From: Desulfobacteraceae bacterium | GTDB taxonomy: Bacteria > Desulfobacterota > Desulfobacteria > Desulfobacterales > Desulfosarcinaceae | NCBI GenBank assembly: GCA_024230435.1 | Contig: JAAERL010000304.1 | Span: forward strand, 1-47,262 | Length of the DNA: 47,262 bases | Direction of reading: 5' to 3' | Shown: positions 23,294 to 31,591 of the stretch, piece after piece | Layout: the number at the start of each line of letters is the position of its first letter | Position numbering within the stretch: the first letter of the stretch is position 1 | The notes under the pieces: generated by a model | Databases searched by the model: none | Told to the model about the DNA's origin: nothing | The model's input: the letters and a program-made list of their open reading frames with translations, nothing else | Position numbers and translations under genes: made by a program

Positions 23294-26200
23294 ATGGGTG
23301 AGCTCATTACATCTGTGGGTCTTTGTTTAGGTGCATCAACCGTATCTGTTGTCCGCTTAAGCCAGGAAATCAAAAATCCACGGGATAATAAAACTATTTC
23401 AAAAAAAAAACCTTTGATCGTAGATCACAAAGAATTTCTCCACGACGGCGATCCAAAACAAACCCTTCTCAAAGCTTTGGAAAGCATTCAGTGGAACAGG
23501 CAGGATAAAATTGCCGCAACCGGACGCAAATTCAGCAAATTGCTCAACCTGTCATCTATTACCGAACCCCAGGCCGTAGAATATGCCTTCGCTCATGCAA
23601 GGCCCGATGATACCCATTGTCCGGCCGTTATCTGCGCAGGGGGTGAAACCTTCATGGTTTACGTGTTAGACAAAGCGGGGAAAATCTCCAATGTGCTTAC
23701 AGGGAACAAATGCGCCTCCGGAACCGGAGAATTTTTCCTTCAACAATTGCGCCGATTGGATGTCTCTTTAGCACAAGCGGCCCAATGGTCTACAGAGCCG
23801 GACCCTTACCCAGTGTCGGGCCGTTGCAGCGTTTTTTGCAAATCCGATTGTACACACGCCACTAACAAAGGCATCAGCAGATCCAGGGTTACTGCTGGGC
23901 TTGGACGCATGATGGCTAATAAAATTCTGGAGCTTTTGAAAACCGTCGAACCCCGGAATTTAATGCTAACAGGAGGCACAGCCCGAAATCAGATGATGGT
24001 CCGGTATCTCGAAGATACCATACCCGGCTTGATTGTTCCCCGGCAAGCGGCTTATTTTGAAGCACTTGGAGCCGCTCTATGGGCGTTAGAGCACGACACC
24101 AAGGCCTTTCCGGGCTTTGACAAGCTGTTTTTTCAAACTCAAAACCAGTTCAATCATCTTGCGCCCCTTGCACAATCCAAGCCCTTGGTGGACTTTAAAA
24201 CCATTGGAAGGGATACTGTTCGTAACCGGGATGTTTGCCTGTTAGGCCTGGACGTCGGTTCCACAACCACCAAAGCTGTACTTATCCGGCACAAAGACCA
24301 GGCCCTGCTGGCCTCGGTCTATCTGCGCACCAATGGCGACCCGGTAGGCGCGTCACGGCTGTGCTACCAGGGCATATGTGATCAGGTAAGCCAACATGCC
24401 GATCCGGACGCTATTAGAATTAGCGGATTGGGCGTTTGCGGTTCCGGCCGCCAAATTGCCGGTCTGCACGCCATGACCGACGGTGTGATCAACGAGATCA
24501 TCGCACATGCCGCAGCAGCGGTATACTTTGATCCTGATGTAGATACACTCTTTGAAATCGGCGGCCAGGACGCCAAATATACCTATATTACTAATGGTGT
24601 GCCCTCCGATTACGCCATGAATGAAGCCTGCTCGGCAGGAACCGGTTCTTTTCTCGAAGAATCGGCTCTGGAAACCTTGGGCGTTCCCATGGAAAAAATC
24701 GCCCCAACCGCCCTTTTAGGCGACAGGCCGCCTAACTTTAATGACCAATGCGCTGCGTTTATCGCCTCGGATATTAAAAACGCCATTCATGACGGCATCG
24801 GCCAGGAAAATATCGTGGCCGGGCTAGTCTATTCCGTGTGTATTAATTACACTAACCGGGTAAAGGGCAATCGTCCCGTAGGGCGTAAAGTTTTTATGCA
24901 AGGCGGGGTCTGCTACAATCAGGCCGTTCCGCTGGCCATGGCCGAATTAACGGGAAAACCGATCATCGTTCCGCCGGAACCAGGCTTGATGGGCGCTTTT
25001 GGGGCAGCTTTGGAGGTAAAAAAACGATTGGCCGCCGGGCTTCTGCAGCCTAGTGATTTTAATCTGCAACACTTGGCCAAGCGGCAAGTATCTTATGGCA
25101 AGCCGTTTATTTGCAAAGGAGGCAAGGAGCATTGCGACCGGGGTTGCGAAATTTGCCGAATCCGCATAGACGGCCGCACCTACCCTTTTGGAGGCGCCTG
25201 TAACCGATACAATAATCTGCGCCGGAATAAAACATTTGACGCAAACCGCCTTAACCTGGTCAATCGCCGCCAGGAACTGATTTTTAAAACATTCGCACCC
25301 CAGCCGCTGAATCCGCAATCGCCAAATTACCGTGGCAGAATCGGAATCAATCGCAGCTTTTTGGTAAACACGTACTATCCGCTTTACGCACATTTTTTCA
25401 GCGGCATCGGGTACGAGCCCGTTGTGCCCGAGACCGCAGACCAAAAGGGAATTGATCAGCGAAACGCTCAGTTTTGCTATCCTGCCGAACTGGCCCATGG
25501 TTTTTTCCATAACCTCATCTTTTCGGAAAATTTGCCGGATATTTTATTTTTACCCCACTTCAAGGCCGTGCCCACCCTCAACGGCACGCCCAATTCTCAG
25601 GTGTGCCCTCTGGTTCAAGGCGAAACCTTTTACCTGCAGACAACCTTCAGAAACCAGTTGCAAAAAATTAAGCAAAAAGGAATACGGCTTTTTGATCCCA
25701 TAATTAACATGGGGCCGGGTTTACACTCTACCCGGCAGCCGCTTATGGCTGTCGCGGAACAATTGGGGGTACCTCGTTCAACGGCCCGCAAAGCTTTTGA
25801 TAAAGCTCTTTTAGTTATGAACGCATGCTTAGAGCAAATGCGGGCCCTTGGCCGGGAGGCCTTGCAAATGCTTTCACAAAATCCTGATCAACTAGCGGTC
25901 GTACTTTTTGGGCGCTCCTATAACGCATTTTCTCCCGAAGCACACATGGGCATCCCCCATAAACTCGCCACACGGGGAATCATGGTAATTAGCCATGACT
26001 GTCTTGATCCTGCAGGATCACCGGACAAATACGGCATGTATTGGGGTATGGGGCAAAGCATCCTGAAAATCTCCCATAAAGTAAAAAATCATGAACAATT
26101 GTTCGGAACATATATCACTAATTTTTCATGCGGGCCGGACTCCTTTTTAATCACCTATTTCAGAGATATCATGGGCCGCAAACCTTCTCTGACCCTGGAG

Positions 26201-27673
26201 TTGGACAGTCATACCGCCGATGCCGGCCTGGAAACCAGGATTGAAGCCTTTATCGACATCGCCAAAGCCTATCGTAAACTGGAAAAAGAGCGCATCGGCG
26301 CCGAGAAGGCACCCGGTTTTAAACCGGCTTACAATTTAGTTAATAAAAAAAACTTCCAGGTGCGAACCTCAGACGGCAGCACGTTGGAGCACACCCATGA
26401 GCGTGTGACCCTGCTTTTCCCATCCATGGGCGAGTATGGCTCCAAGGCTCTGTCCGCCGTGTTGCAAAGCTTCGGCTTCAATACAGTGTGCCATGATCCC
26501 GCAGACGAAAAAATCCTGAAACTAGGGCGCAGTTATACCTCCTGCAAAGAATGTCTGCCCCTGTTGCTGACCACCGGAACATTGCTAAACTATCTGAACC
26601 ATCGCAGCACCAATGAAGTCGTCCTTTATTTCATGCCCACGGGATCAGGGCCATGCAGGTTTGGGCAATACTCGATCTTTATGAAAGACTTGATCCGAAA
26701 ATTGCAAATCCCGAATGTAACCACCTTAAGTCTTTCCTCGGATGACGGTTATATCGGCTTGCCGGCCAATATTCATCGCAGAGCATGGTGGGCGGTTGTT
26801 ATATCGGACGTATTTGAAGATATGCACTCAATGCTTCTGGTAAACGCCAAAAACCCCAATTCGGCCTTACAGCAACATGGTGAACACTATGACCGTATCT
26901 GCAAAGTACTGGTCACAGGCAATTTTAACCAGCTTAAGCAGGCTTTGAAAAACACGGCGCAATCGCTGAGCACCATTGAACTGAAAAAACCCATAGCTCA
27001 AGTTCCCATAATTTCTTTGTCAGGTGAAATCTTTGTAAGACGGGATAACCTTTCCCGTCAATTTATCACACACTATCTTGCCGATAAGGGGTTTGCCGCC
27101 GTCTGCGCCCCTGTAGCCGAATGGATTCAGTATTCCGACTGGCTTATCAATAAAGGCTTTGACGACCATAACCACAGTGGGATTCGAGCAAAACTGGCTG
27201 CACAGATCAAACAGTACACGATGAACCAGGATGAAAAGCTGATCAAAGGGCTACTGTCTTGTTCAGGACTTATTCATGCACATCCAGTTCACATTGAAAA
27301 AATCGTTCAACTTGCCCGTCCTTATATTTCACCGCATTTAGGAGGCGAAGCCATCCTGACTGTAGGAACTTCACTCAAGGAAGTTGGAGTAGATTCCTGT
27401 GGCGTCATTGCCATAGGTCCGTTTGGATGTATGCCCAATCGCATTTCAGAATCTATCCTGAGCGAAGTGATGACGCGGGAAGACAAACTTTGCATAGATC
27501 CTGAAAATCATTCCCTGCGGGCGACTCTTACTCACATCGAGCAGTTGCCTTTTTTGGCTATTGAAAGTGATGGTTCCGCCTTTCCGCAGTTGATCAATGC
27601 CAAACTTGAGGCTTTTTGCCTGCGCGCCCATAGAATGCATGAGAAAATGCTTTCCAATCTCTATGCAAATTAA
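23294..27673 (+). CDS. 2-hydroxyacyl-CoA dehydratase activator-like protein with two ASKHA domains (BadF/BcrA family, DUF2229)
   Basis: A 1459-residue protein. The first ASKHA ATPase half (about 1-275) has LCLGASTVSVVRL, NKCASGTGEFF and extra cysteines (GRCSVFCKSDC). The second, more canonical half (about 310-585) has LGLDVGSTTTKAVLI, EIGGQDAKYT and NEACSAGTGSF, where the cysteines bridge a 4Fe-4S cluster between subunits. Then follow a Cys-rich connector, a DUF2229 region and a C-terminal dehydratase-subunit-like region (about 650-1459). Known relatives use ATP to fire one electron into a dehydratase or reductase. No dehydratase genes are adjacent, so the partner is unknown. AAAGGAG lies four bases before the ATG. 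Confidence 0.9.
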   Translation: MGELITSVGLCLGASTVSVVRLSQEIKNPRDNKTISKKKPLIVDHKEFLHDGDPKQTLLKALESIQWNRQDKIAATGRKFSKLLNLSSITEPQAVEYAFAHARPDDTHCPAVICAGGETFMVYVLDKAGKISNVLTGNKCASGTGEFFLQQLRRLDVSLAQAAQWSTEPDPYPVSGRCSVFCKSDCTHATNKGISRSRVTAGLGRMMANKILELLKTVEPRNLMLTGGTARNQMMVRYLEDTIPGLIVPRQAAYFEALGAALWALEHDTKAFPGFDKLFFQTQNQFNHLAPLAQSKPLVDFKTIGRDTVRNRDVCLLGLDVGSTTTKAVLIRHKDQALLASVYLRTNGDPVGASRLCYQGICDQVSQHADPDAIRISGLGVCGSGRQIAGLHAMTDGVINEIIAHAAAAVYFDPDVDTLFEIGGQDAKYTYITNGVPSDYAMNEACSAGTGSFLEESALETLGVPMEKIAPTALLGDRPPNFNDQCAAFIASDIKNAIHDGIGQENIVAGLVYSVCINYTNRVKGNRPVGRKVFMQGGVCYNQAVPLAMAELTGKPIIVPPEPGLMGAFGAALEVKKRLAAGLLQPSDFNLQHLAKRQVSYGKPFICKGGKEHCDRGCEICRIRIDGRTYPFGGACNRYNNLRRNKTFDANRLNLVNRRQELIFKTFAPQPLNPQSPNYRGRIGINRSFLVNTYYPLYAHFFSGIGYEPVVPETADQKGIDQRNAQFCYPAELAHGFFHNLIFSENLPDILFLPHFKAVPTLNGTPNSQVCPLVQGETFYLQTTFRNQLQKIKQKGIRLFDPIINMGPGLHSTRQPLMAVAEQLGVPRSTARKAFDKALLVMNACLEQMRALGREALQMLSQNPDQLAVVLFGRSYNAFSPEAHMGIPHKLATRGIMVISHDCLDPAGSPDKYGMYWGMGQSILKISHKVKNHEQLFGTYITNFSCGPDSFLITYFRDIMGRKPSLTLELDSHTADAGLETRIEAFIDIAKAYRKLEKERIGAEKAPGFKPAYNLVNKKNFQVRTSDGSTLEHTHERVTLLFPSMGEYGSKALSAVLQSFGFNTVCHDPADEKILKLGRSYTSCKECLPLLLTTGTLLNYLNHRSTNEVVLYFMPTGSGPCRFGQYSIFMKDLIRKLQIPNVTTLSLSSDDGYIGLPANIHRRAWWAVVISDVFEDMHSMLLVNAKNPNSALQQHGEHYDRICKVLVTGNFNQLKQALKNTAQSLSTIELKKPIAQVPIISLSGEIFVRRDNLSRQFITHYLADKGFAAVCAPVAEWIQYSDWLINKGFDDHNHSGIRAKLAAQIKQYTMNQDEKLIKGLLSCSGLIHAHPVHIEKIVQLARPYISPHLGGEAILTVGTSLKEVGVDSCGVIAIGPFGCMPNRISESILSEVMTREDKLCIDPENHSLRATLTHIEQLPFLAIESDGSAFPQLINAKLEAFCLRAHRMHEKMLSNLYAN

Positions 27674-27682
27674 CGATAGGGT

Positions 27683-27760
27683 CTTGAAAGCTTCAAATAT
27701 ACCGTTATTGCGCCTTGGATTCGTTTTCAAAACCTTCAGGAATGCGGATTTGGGGGGACA
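27683..27760 (+). repeat. Palindromic repeat family B, copy 4 (one arm)
   Basis: CTTGAAAGCTTCAAATATACC...TGGATTCGTTTTCAA matches the left arm of family B. No complete complementary arm is found downstream, so it appears to be truncated. Confidence 0.55.
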
Positions 27761-27771
27761 TCGGATAAGAA

Positions 27772-28065
27772 TTACTGTGTATCTGTCTCATTTTTATTGT
27801 CCGCATTATCGGTATTGACTGCATTATCGGTATTGTCCGCATGCTCGGGAAGAGATGGCCGATTCCTCCGATCCGGAAGTTTGCGGCGGTCGTTGATATG
27901 CGAAAGGGTCAAAATCACACCGGCACGCACACTTGCGCGCCGGTCTGTTTTTCTTAAGCGCTTATCCTTGAGAAATTTTTTTTGGCTTAACTTTTTACGC
28001 CGGGAATCACTTTTTTCTCGTTTGCTATCAGCCGGCTGTATGGAATTTAATGTAATTCGATCCAT
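27772..28065 (-). CDS. Small, highly basic protein of unknown function with DRR motifs
   Basis: A 97-residue ORF starting MDRITLNSIQPADSKREKSD. The central part is strongly basic (KKLSQKKFLKDKRLRKTDRR) with a repeated DRRKLPDRR-type motif. The C-terminus is a hydrophilic NTDNAVNTDNADN repeat. No clear Shine-Dalgarno precedes the ATG. An open frame on the opposite strand mirrors it, so coding status is uncertain. Composition would fit a nucleic-acid-binding or disordered protein. Confidence 0.42.
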   Translation of the reverse strand: MDRITLNSIQPADSKREKSDSRRKKLSQKKFLKDKRLRKTDRRASVRAGVILTLSHINDRRKLPDRRNRPSLPEHADNTDNAVNTDNADNKNETDTQ

Positions 28066-28174
28066 CTTGATTTAACTTTTTTGATTTAACTTTTTTGCCT
28101 GCTGATCTAAATATCGGCAAAAAAACGCATATCTTTAGGCCGCAGATCACAATCATGTGACTGCTGCCGGCAAT

Positions 28175-28350
28175 AAGGCGATTTACAGTTAAAGAATATA
28201 CCATCTTGTATGTCTTTTTTCCCGTCTTGTGCGTTATGCCAAAGGTGCGAATACGTTAAGTATGCAAACTGATCAGCACACTTTGGCGCGCCTTGAATAC
28301 GAAAAAAAATCGAAGCTCAATCTGGTATATTCTTTTGCGCCAATCGCCTT
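28175..28350 (+). repeat. Palindromic repeat family A, copy 4 (full length)
   Basis: A 176-base copy, AAGGCGATTTACAGTTAAAG to GCCAATCGCCTT, very similar to copy 2 (same TGATCAGC centre). It lies upstream of the DUF4126 gene. The remaining bases to 28571 show no convincing gene. Confidence 0.88.
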
Positions 28351-28571
28351 AACGCTGTAAATTTTCAGTTAATGCGCCTGATTCGAGCTGCTTTCACAGT
28401 CCTGAAAACTCGTCAGGTACTGCCTGCTCATTGCCTGTGCCCATTGACACCGCAGACGAAATTAGTATGCTTTATGCAGATGCACAGCGGTTTTTTATCA
28501 TGCGGCTGTGAACAAGACACTGGAATTTTTGAATCATGTCACAACCGGCTTACTGGAAACAGCGATAAAAA

Positions 28572-29345
28572 ATGGAACAATTCAATGAAATAGCAGACAA
28601 AATAGCGCTTAGCCTGGGCGCTGGGTGGGCAAGCGGTATCAATCTTTATGCCGCCATACTTGTTCTGGGGCTGTTGGGTGCAACCGGAAACATGGTACTG
28701 CCGGAACATTTCGAAATTTTAACCAATCCAATCGTTATTAGCGCAGCAGCAATAATGTATTTGATCGAATTTTGCGCCGATAAAATACCAGGCACTGATA
28801 CGGGCTGGGACGCCGTGCACACGTTTATACGTATTCCTGCCGGAGCTATGCTTGCTGCAAGTGCTGTTGGCACGGTTGATCCTGCAATAGCGGTGGCCAC
28901 GGGAATTTTAGGCGGAACTCTGGCCGCAAGCAGTCATGCGGCCAAAGCCGGTTCCCGTATTCTCATCAATACATCTCCGGAACCTTTTACGAACTGGACA
29001 GTTTCCATAATCGAAGATGTGGTGGTGATAGGCGGTTTATGGACCGCGTTGAATTATCCCGTTGTTTTCCTGGTGCTGCTGATTTTGTTTATCATATTGC
29101 TCATTTTTTTACTTCCCAAACTCTGGAGGGCAATCAAAAAGGTGTTTGGCTTTATCGGCCGGTTATTCAGATATAAACCGGTTGATGCGGGTGCTGACAT
29201 GGATGGAAAACAAATTCCGGCTTCCGGTATTGAGCCTGATCAAATCCAGCAGAGACTGAAAAAATTGCAAACCCTGTTTGAAAAAGGCGTGTTAACCCAA
29301 AGCGAATACGAACAGCAAAGGCTTGAAATAATAAAAAAGATTTAA
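28572..29345 (+). CDS. DUF4126 multi-pass membrane protein with C-terminal SHOCT motif
   Basis: A 257-residue protein. The N-terminal 190 residues fit DUF4126: GAGWASGINLYAAILVLG, then an E-x-DKIPGTDTGWD motif, an RIPAGAMLAA helix and GGTLAASSHAAKAGSR. Several membrane helices follow, including a very hydrophobic one near 160-185. The last ~35 residues (LQTLFEKGVLTQSEYEQQR) match the short SHOCT oligomerisation motif. The ribosome site is weak (GGAAAC). The phosphatidyltransferase follows after 93 bases, so the two may be co-transcribed. Function of DUF4126 is unknown. Confidence 0.85.
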   Translation: MEQFNEIADKIALSLGAGWASGINLYAAILVLGLLGATGNMVLPEHFEILTNPIVISAAAIMYLIEFCADKIPGTDTGWDAVHTFIRIPAGAMLAASAVGTVDPAIAVATGILGGTLAASSHAAKAGSRILINTSPEPFTNWTVSIIEDVVVIGGLWTALNYPVVFLVLLILFIILLIFLLPKLWRAIKKVFGFIGRLFRYKPVDAGADMDGKQIPASGIEPDQIQQRLKKLQTLFEKGVLTQSEYEQQRLEIIKKI

Positions 29346-29438
29346 GATAATCCAGCGAGAATTCCCGGTAATTTATTGCCGGGAGCAGGCACAGGTGTTT
29401 TTTACAACAAACCAGATGGGAAATCAAAAGCGGCGGTT

Positions 29439-30056
29439 ATGTCTTTTTCACTACGCAACAGTGTATTGGCTCATATGTATTATGCGTATCTTGATCGTAA
29501 AATCATACCGGTTTTTGAGCACGCAGGACTGAATCCAAACCAATTGAGCCTATTGGGACTTTGCCTTGCCTTGATGGTTCCTCTGGGCTTTTTGGTACAT
29601 CCGGTCATAGGATTGATAATCATGTTAGCATCGGGAATGTTAGATAGTTTGGATGGTCTGCTGGCTCGGCGCAAAAATCAGATAACGGATTTCGGAGCTT
29701 TTCTTGATTCAAGTCTGGACCGTTTTTCCGACACTTTTTATCTTGCCGGTTTTTTAATTTTATTTGAAAACTCCCGTTATTTTTTCTGGGCGGCGCTTTT
29801 TGTTTTAATCTCACTTGCATCAACACTGATGATCAGTTATGTGAAAGCGCGTGCACAAGCTTTAGGTGTAAGCTGTAAACCGGGTCTTATGGAGCGGGGA
29901 ACCCGTTTCATTTTTTTAGCCCTTTGGGCTTTAATTTTTGCAGTGTTGCCCCAATCAGGCGCCACTGTTCTATGGTCGGGTCTATCGCTATATTTTTGTT
30001 TTACCACGGCAACGGTAGTTGAACGAATAAGATACATACAAAAACAGATGAGTTAG
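29439..30056 (+). CDS. CDP-alcohol phosphatidyltransferase (probable inositol-phospholipid synthase)
   Basis: A 205-residue membrane enzyme with the full family signature D-G-x2-A-R-x8-G-x3-D-x3-D, seen as DGLLARR...DFGAFLDSSLD. Family members transfer a phosphatidyl group from CDP-diacylglycerol to an alcohol. Being next to myo-inositol-phosphate synthase suggests inositol phosphate as acceptor, giving phosphatidylinositol phosphate. The ATG at 29439 (MSFSLRNSV) is chosen because the longer frame would need TTG and gains no ribosome site. Its last serine codon and stop fall in motif C. Confidence 0.85.
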   Translation: MSFSLRNSVLAHMYYAYLDRKIIPVFEHAGLNPNQLSLLGLCLALMVPLGFLVHPVIGLIIMLASGMLDSLDGLLARRKNQITDFGAFLDSSLDRFSDTFYLAGFLILFENSRYFFWAALFVLISLASTLMISYVKARAQALGVSCKPGLMERGTRFIFLALWALIFAVLPQSGATVLWSGLSLYFCFTTATVVERIRYIQKQMS

Positions 30057-30071
30057 TGCCCATCGGCGAAA
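30054..30071 (+). repeat. Motif C, copy at the end of the phosphatidyltransferase gene
   Basis: TAG plus the GCCCATCGGCGAAA motif; the stop codon of the preceding gene is its first triplet, as in the MltF-like gene. Confidence 0.55.
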
Positions 30072-30101
30072 CAAGATAATTTGATAACACCTTAGGCGAT
30101 T

Positions 30102-30269
30102 GGAAGATGCGAATATACCACTTATGCTTGTTTTTAAATTCGTTTCCGTTATGTTGCGTCAATAAGAACAGGCAATTAGTATATAAAATTAGTATATAAT
30201 CAGTATGCATCCATCGGCGCATTTTAAAAATGAATCCAAATCCGGGCGATAACACTATAGGCATCTTCC
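30102..30269. repeat. Palindromic repeat family B, copy 5
   Basis: The left arm GGAAGATGCGAATATACCAC and the right arm ending ATAGGCATCTTCC are inexact complements; the centre contains a repeated TTAGTATATAA. It separates the phosphatidyltransferase from the inositol-phosphate synthase gene and ends 47 bases before the start codon of the latter. Confidence 0.8.
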
Positions 30270-30316
30270 AGAACCATTGCCCAACTTTTGATGAACTTTT
30301 GAAGAGAGAAACTCGA

Positions 30317-31417
30317 ATGCAAAAGATAAAGGTAGCGATTGTTGGCGTTGGCAACTGCGCCAGCGCATTTTTACAAGGAATTGAGTACTACAAGGATAAA
30401 AATAACACTCAAGCCATTGGTTTGATGCATTGGGACATTGGAGGATATACCCCTTGCGACATCGAGGTTGTGGCAGCCTTTGACATTGACAAACGCAAGG
30501 TAGGTCACGATCTGAGCCGGGCCGTTTTCGCTGATCCAAATTGTTCAACAGTAATATGCGATAGTCTGCCTTTATCCGGGACCACTGTTTTGATGGGAAA
30601 AATTTTAGATGGTGTTTCAGGGCATATGCAAAACTATCCCGATCACCGCACCTTTTTAACTTCAGATCACAGCCAACCGGACAAAACTAAAATGGTTAAT
30701 ATCCTCAAGGAGAGCGGAGCACATATTCTGCTTAATTATCTTCCGGTGGGTTCTGAAGAAGCCACACGTTTTTACGCGGAGTGCGCCTTGGAAGCGCAAG
30801 TAGCCTTTATTAATAATATACCTGTATTTATTGCCAGTGACCCTAAATGGGCTGGCCGGTTTGCCAAACATCAAGTTCCACTTATCGGAGACGATATCAA
30901 GTCACAATTAGGCGCCACTATAACACACCGCGTTTTGACTGACTTGTTTAAAAAACGGGGCGTAAAACTTGAACGTACGTATCAGCTCAATACCGGAGGC
31001 AATACAGACTTTCTGAATATGCTCAACAGGCAGCGGCTTTCTTCCAAAAAAAAATCCAAAACCGAAGCGGTTCAATCCGTTGCAGCCAATCGTTTAGAGA
31101 ACGAAAATATCCACATTGGCCCCAGTGATTACGTTCCCTGGCAAAATGATAACAAAATCGCTTTTATACGTATGGAAGGCAAACTATTCGCAGATGTGCC
31201 CATGAATCTGGAGCTCAGGTTATCCGTAGAGGATTCTCCAAATTCAGCAGGTGTGGCCATAGATGCCGTTAGATGCGCCAAATTGGCTTTAGACAGAAAA
31301 ACCGGAGGTGTATTGGAAGCGCCGTCAGCCTATTTTTGTAAACACCCGGCCCGGCAATTTACAGACGATGAAGCGTACCAGATGATTCAAAGATTCATAA
31401 AATCCCAGGATGGTTAG
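30317..31417 (+). CDS. ino1: Myo-inositol-1-phosphate synthase
   Basis: A 366-residue cytoplasmic NAD-dependent enzyme that converts glucose 6-phosphate to myo-inositol 3-phosphate (1L-myo-inositol 1-phosphate). The N-terminal Rossmann motif is KVAIVGVGNCASAFLQG. Conserved interior segments include LNYLPVGSEEATRFYAECA, GDDIKSQLGATITHR and QLNTGGNTDFLNM, typical of the short archaeal/actinobacterial-type enzyme. The ATG at 30317 follows GAGAG and is preferred to a longer start inside repeat B. The stop TAG overlaps the first bases of a diverged repeat A copy. It pairs with the phosphatidyltransferase upstream. Confidence 0.93.
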   Translation: MQKIKVAIVGVGNCASAFLQGIEYYKDKNNTQAIGLMHWDIGGYTPCDIEVVAAFDIDKRKVGHDLSRAVFADPNCSTVICDSLPLSGTTVLMGKILDGVSGHMQNYPDHRTFLTSDHSQPDKTKMVNILKESGAHILLNYLPVGSEEATRFYAECALEAQVAFINNIPVFIASDPKWAGRFAKHQVPLIGDDIKSQLGATITHRVLTDLFKKRGVKLERTYQLNTGGNTDFLNMLNRQRLSSKKKSKTEAVQSVAANRLENENIHIGPSDYVPWQNDNKIAFIRMEGKLFADVPMNLELRLSVEDSPNSAGVAIDAVRCAKLALDRKTGGVLEAPSAYFCKHPARQFTDDEAYQMIQRFIKSQDG

Positions 31418-31537
31418 GCGATTGGCAAAAAAAATTTAACATCTTAACAGATACCATATTGGGCTTAAATTTTTTTGTCTTCAAGGCGCGCCAAAGTTTG
31501 CTGATAAGATTTTATATAATTTAATACAAATCGCCTT
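31416..31537 (+). repeat. Palindromic repeat family A, diverged short copy 5
   Basis: About 122 bases from AGGCGATTGGC to AAATCGCCTT, keeping GATACCATATTGG and GGCGCGCCAAAGTTTGCTGA but lacking much of the middle. Its first bases contribute the stop of the inositol-phosphate synthase gene. Confidence 0.7.
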
Positions 31538-31591
31538 GACCGGGAATGCCAAATCCGAACCACCGGAGCACATTGCGTGCCGCATATATGG

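Noticed and set aside
27797-28075. Plus-strand ORF of 92 residues opposite the basic small protein
   Set aside because: It is the mirror of the minus-strand frame, lacks a ribosome site, and its Ser/Arg/Leu composition is that of an antisense frame.
28372-28593. 73-residue plus-strand ORF before the DUF4126 gene
   Set aside because: No ribosome site, no recognisable pattern, and it overlaps the DUF4126 start; treated as chance.
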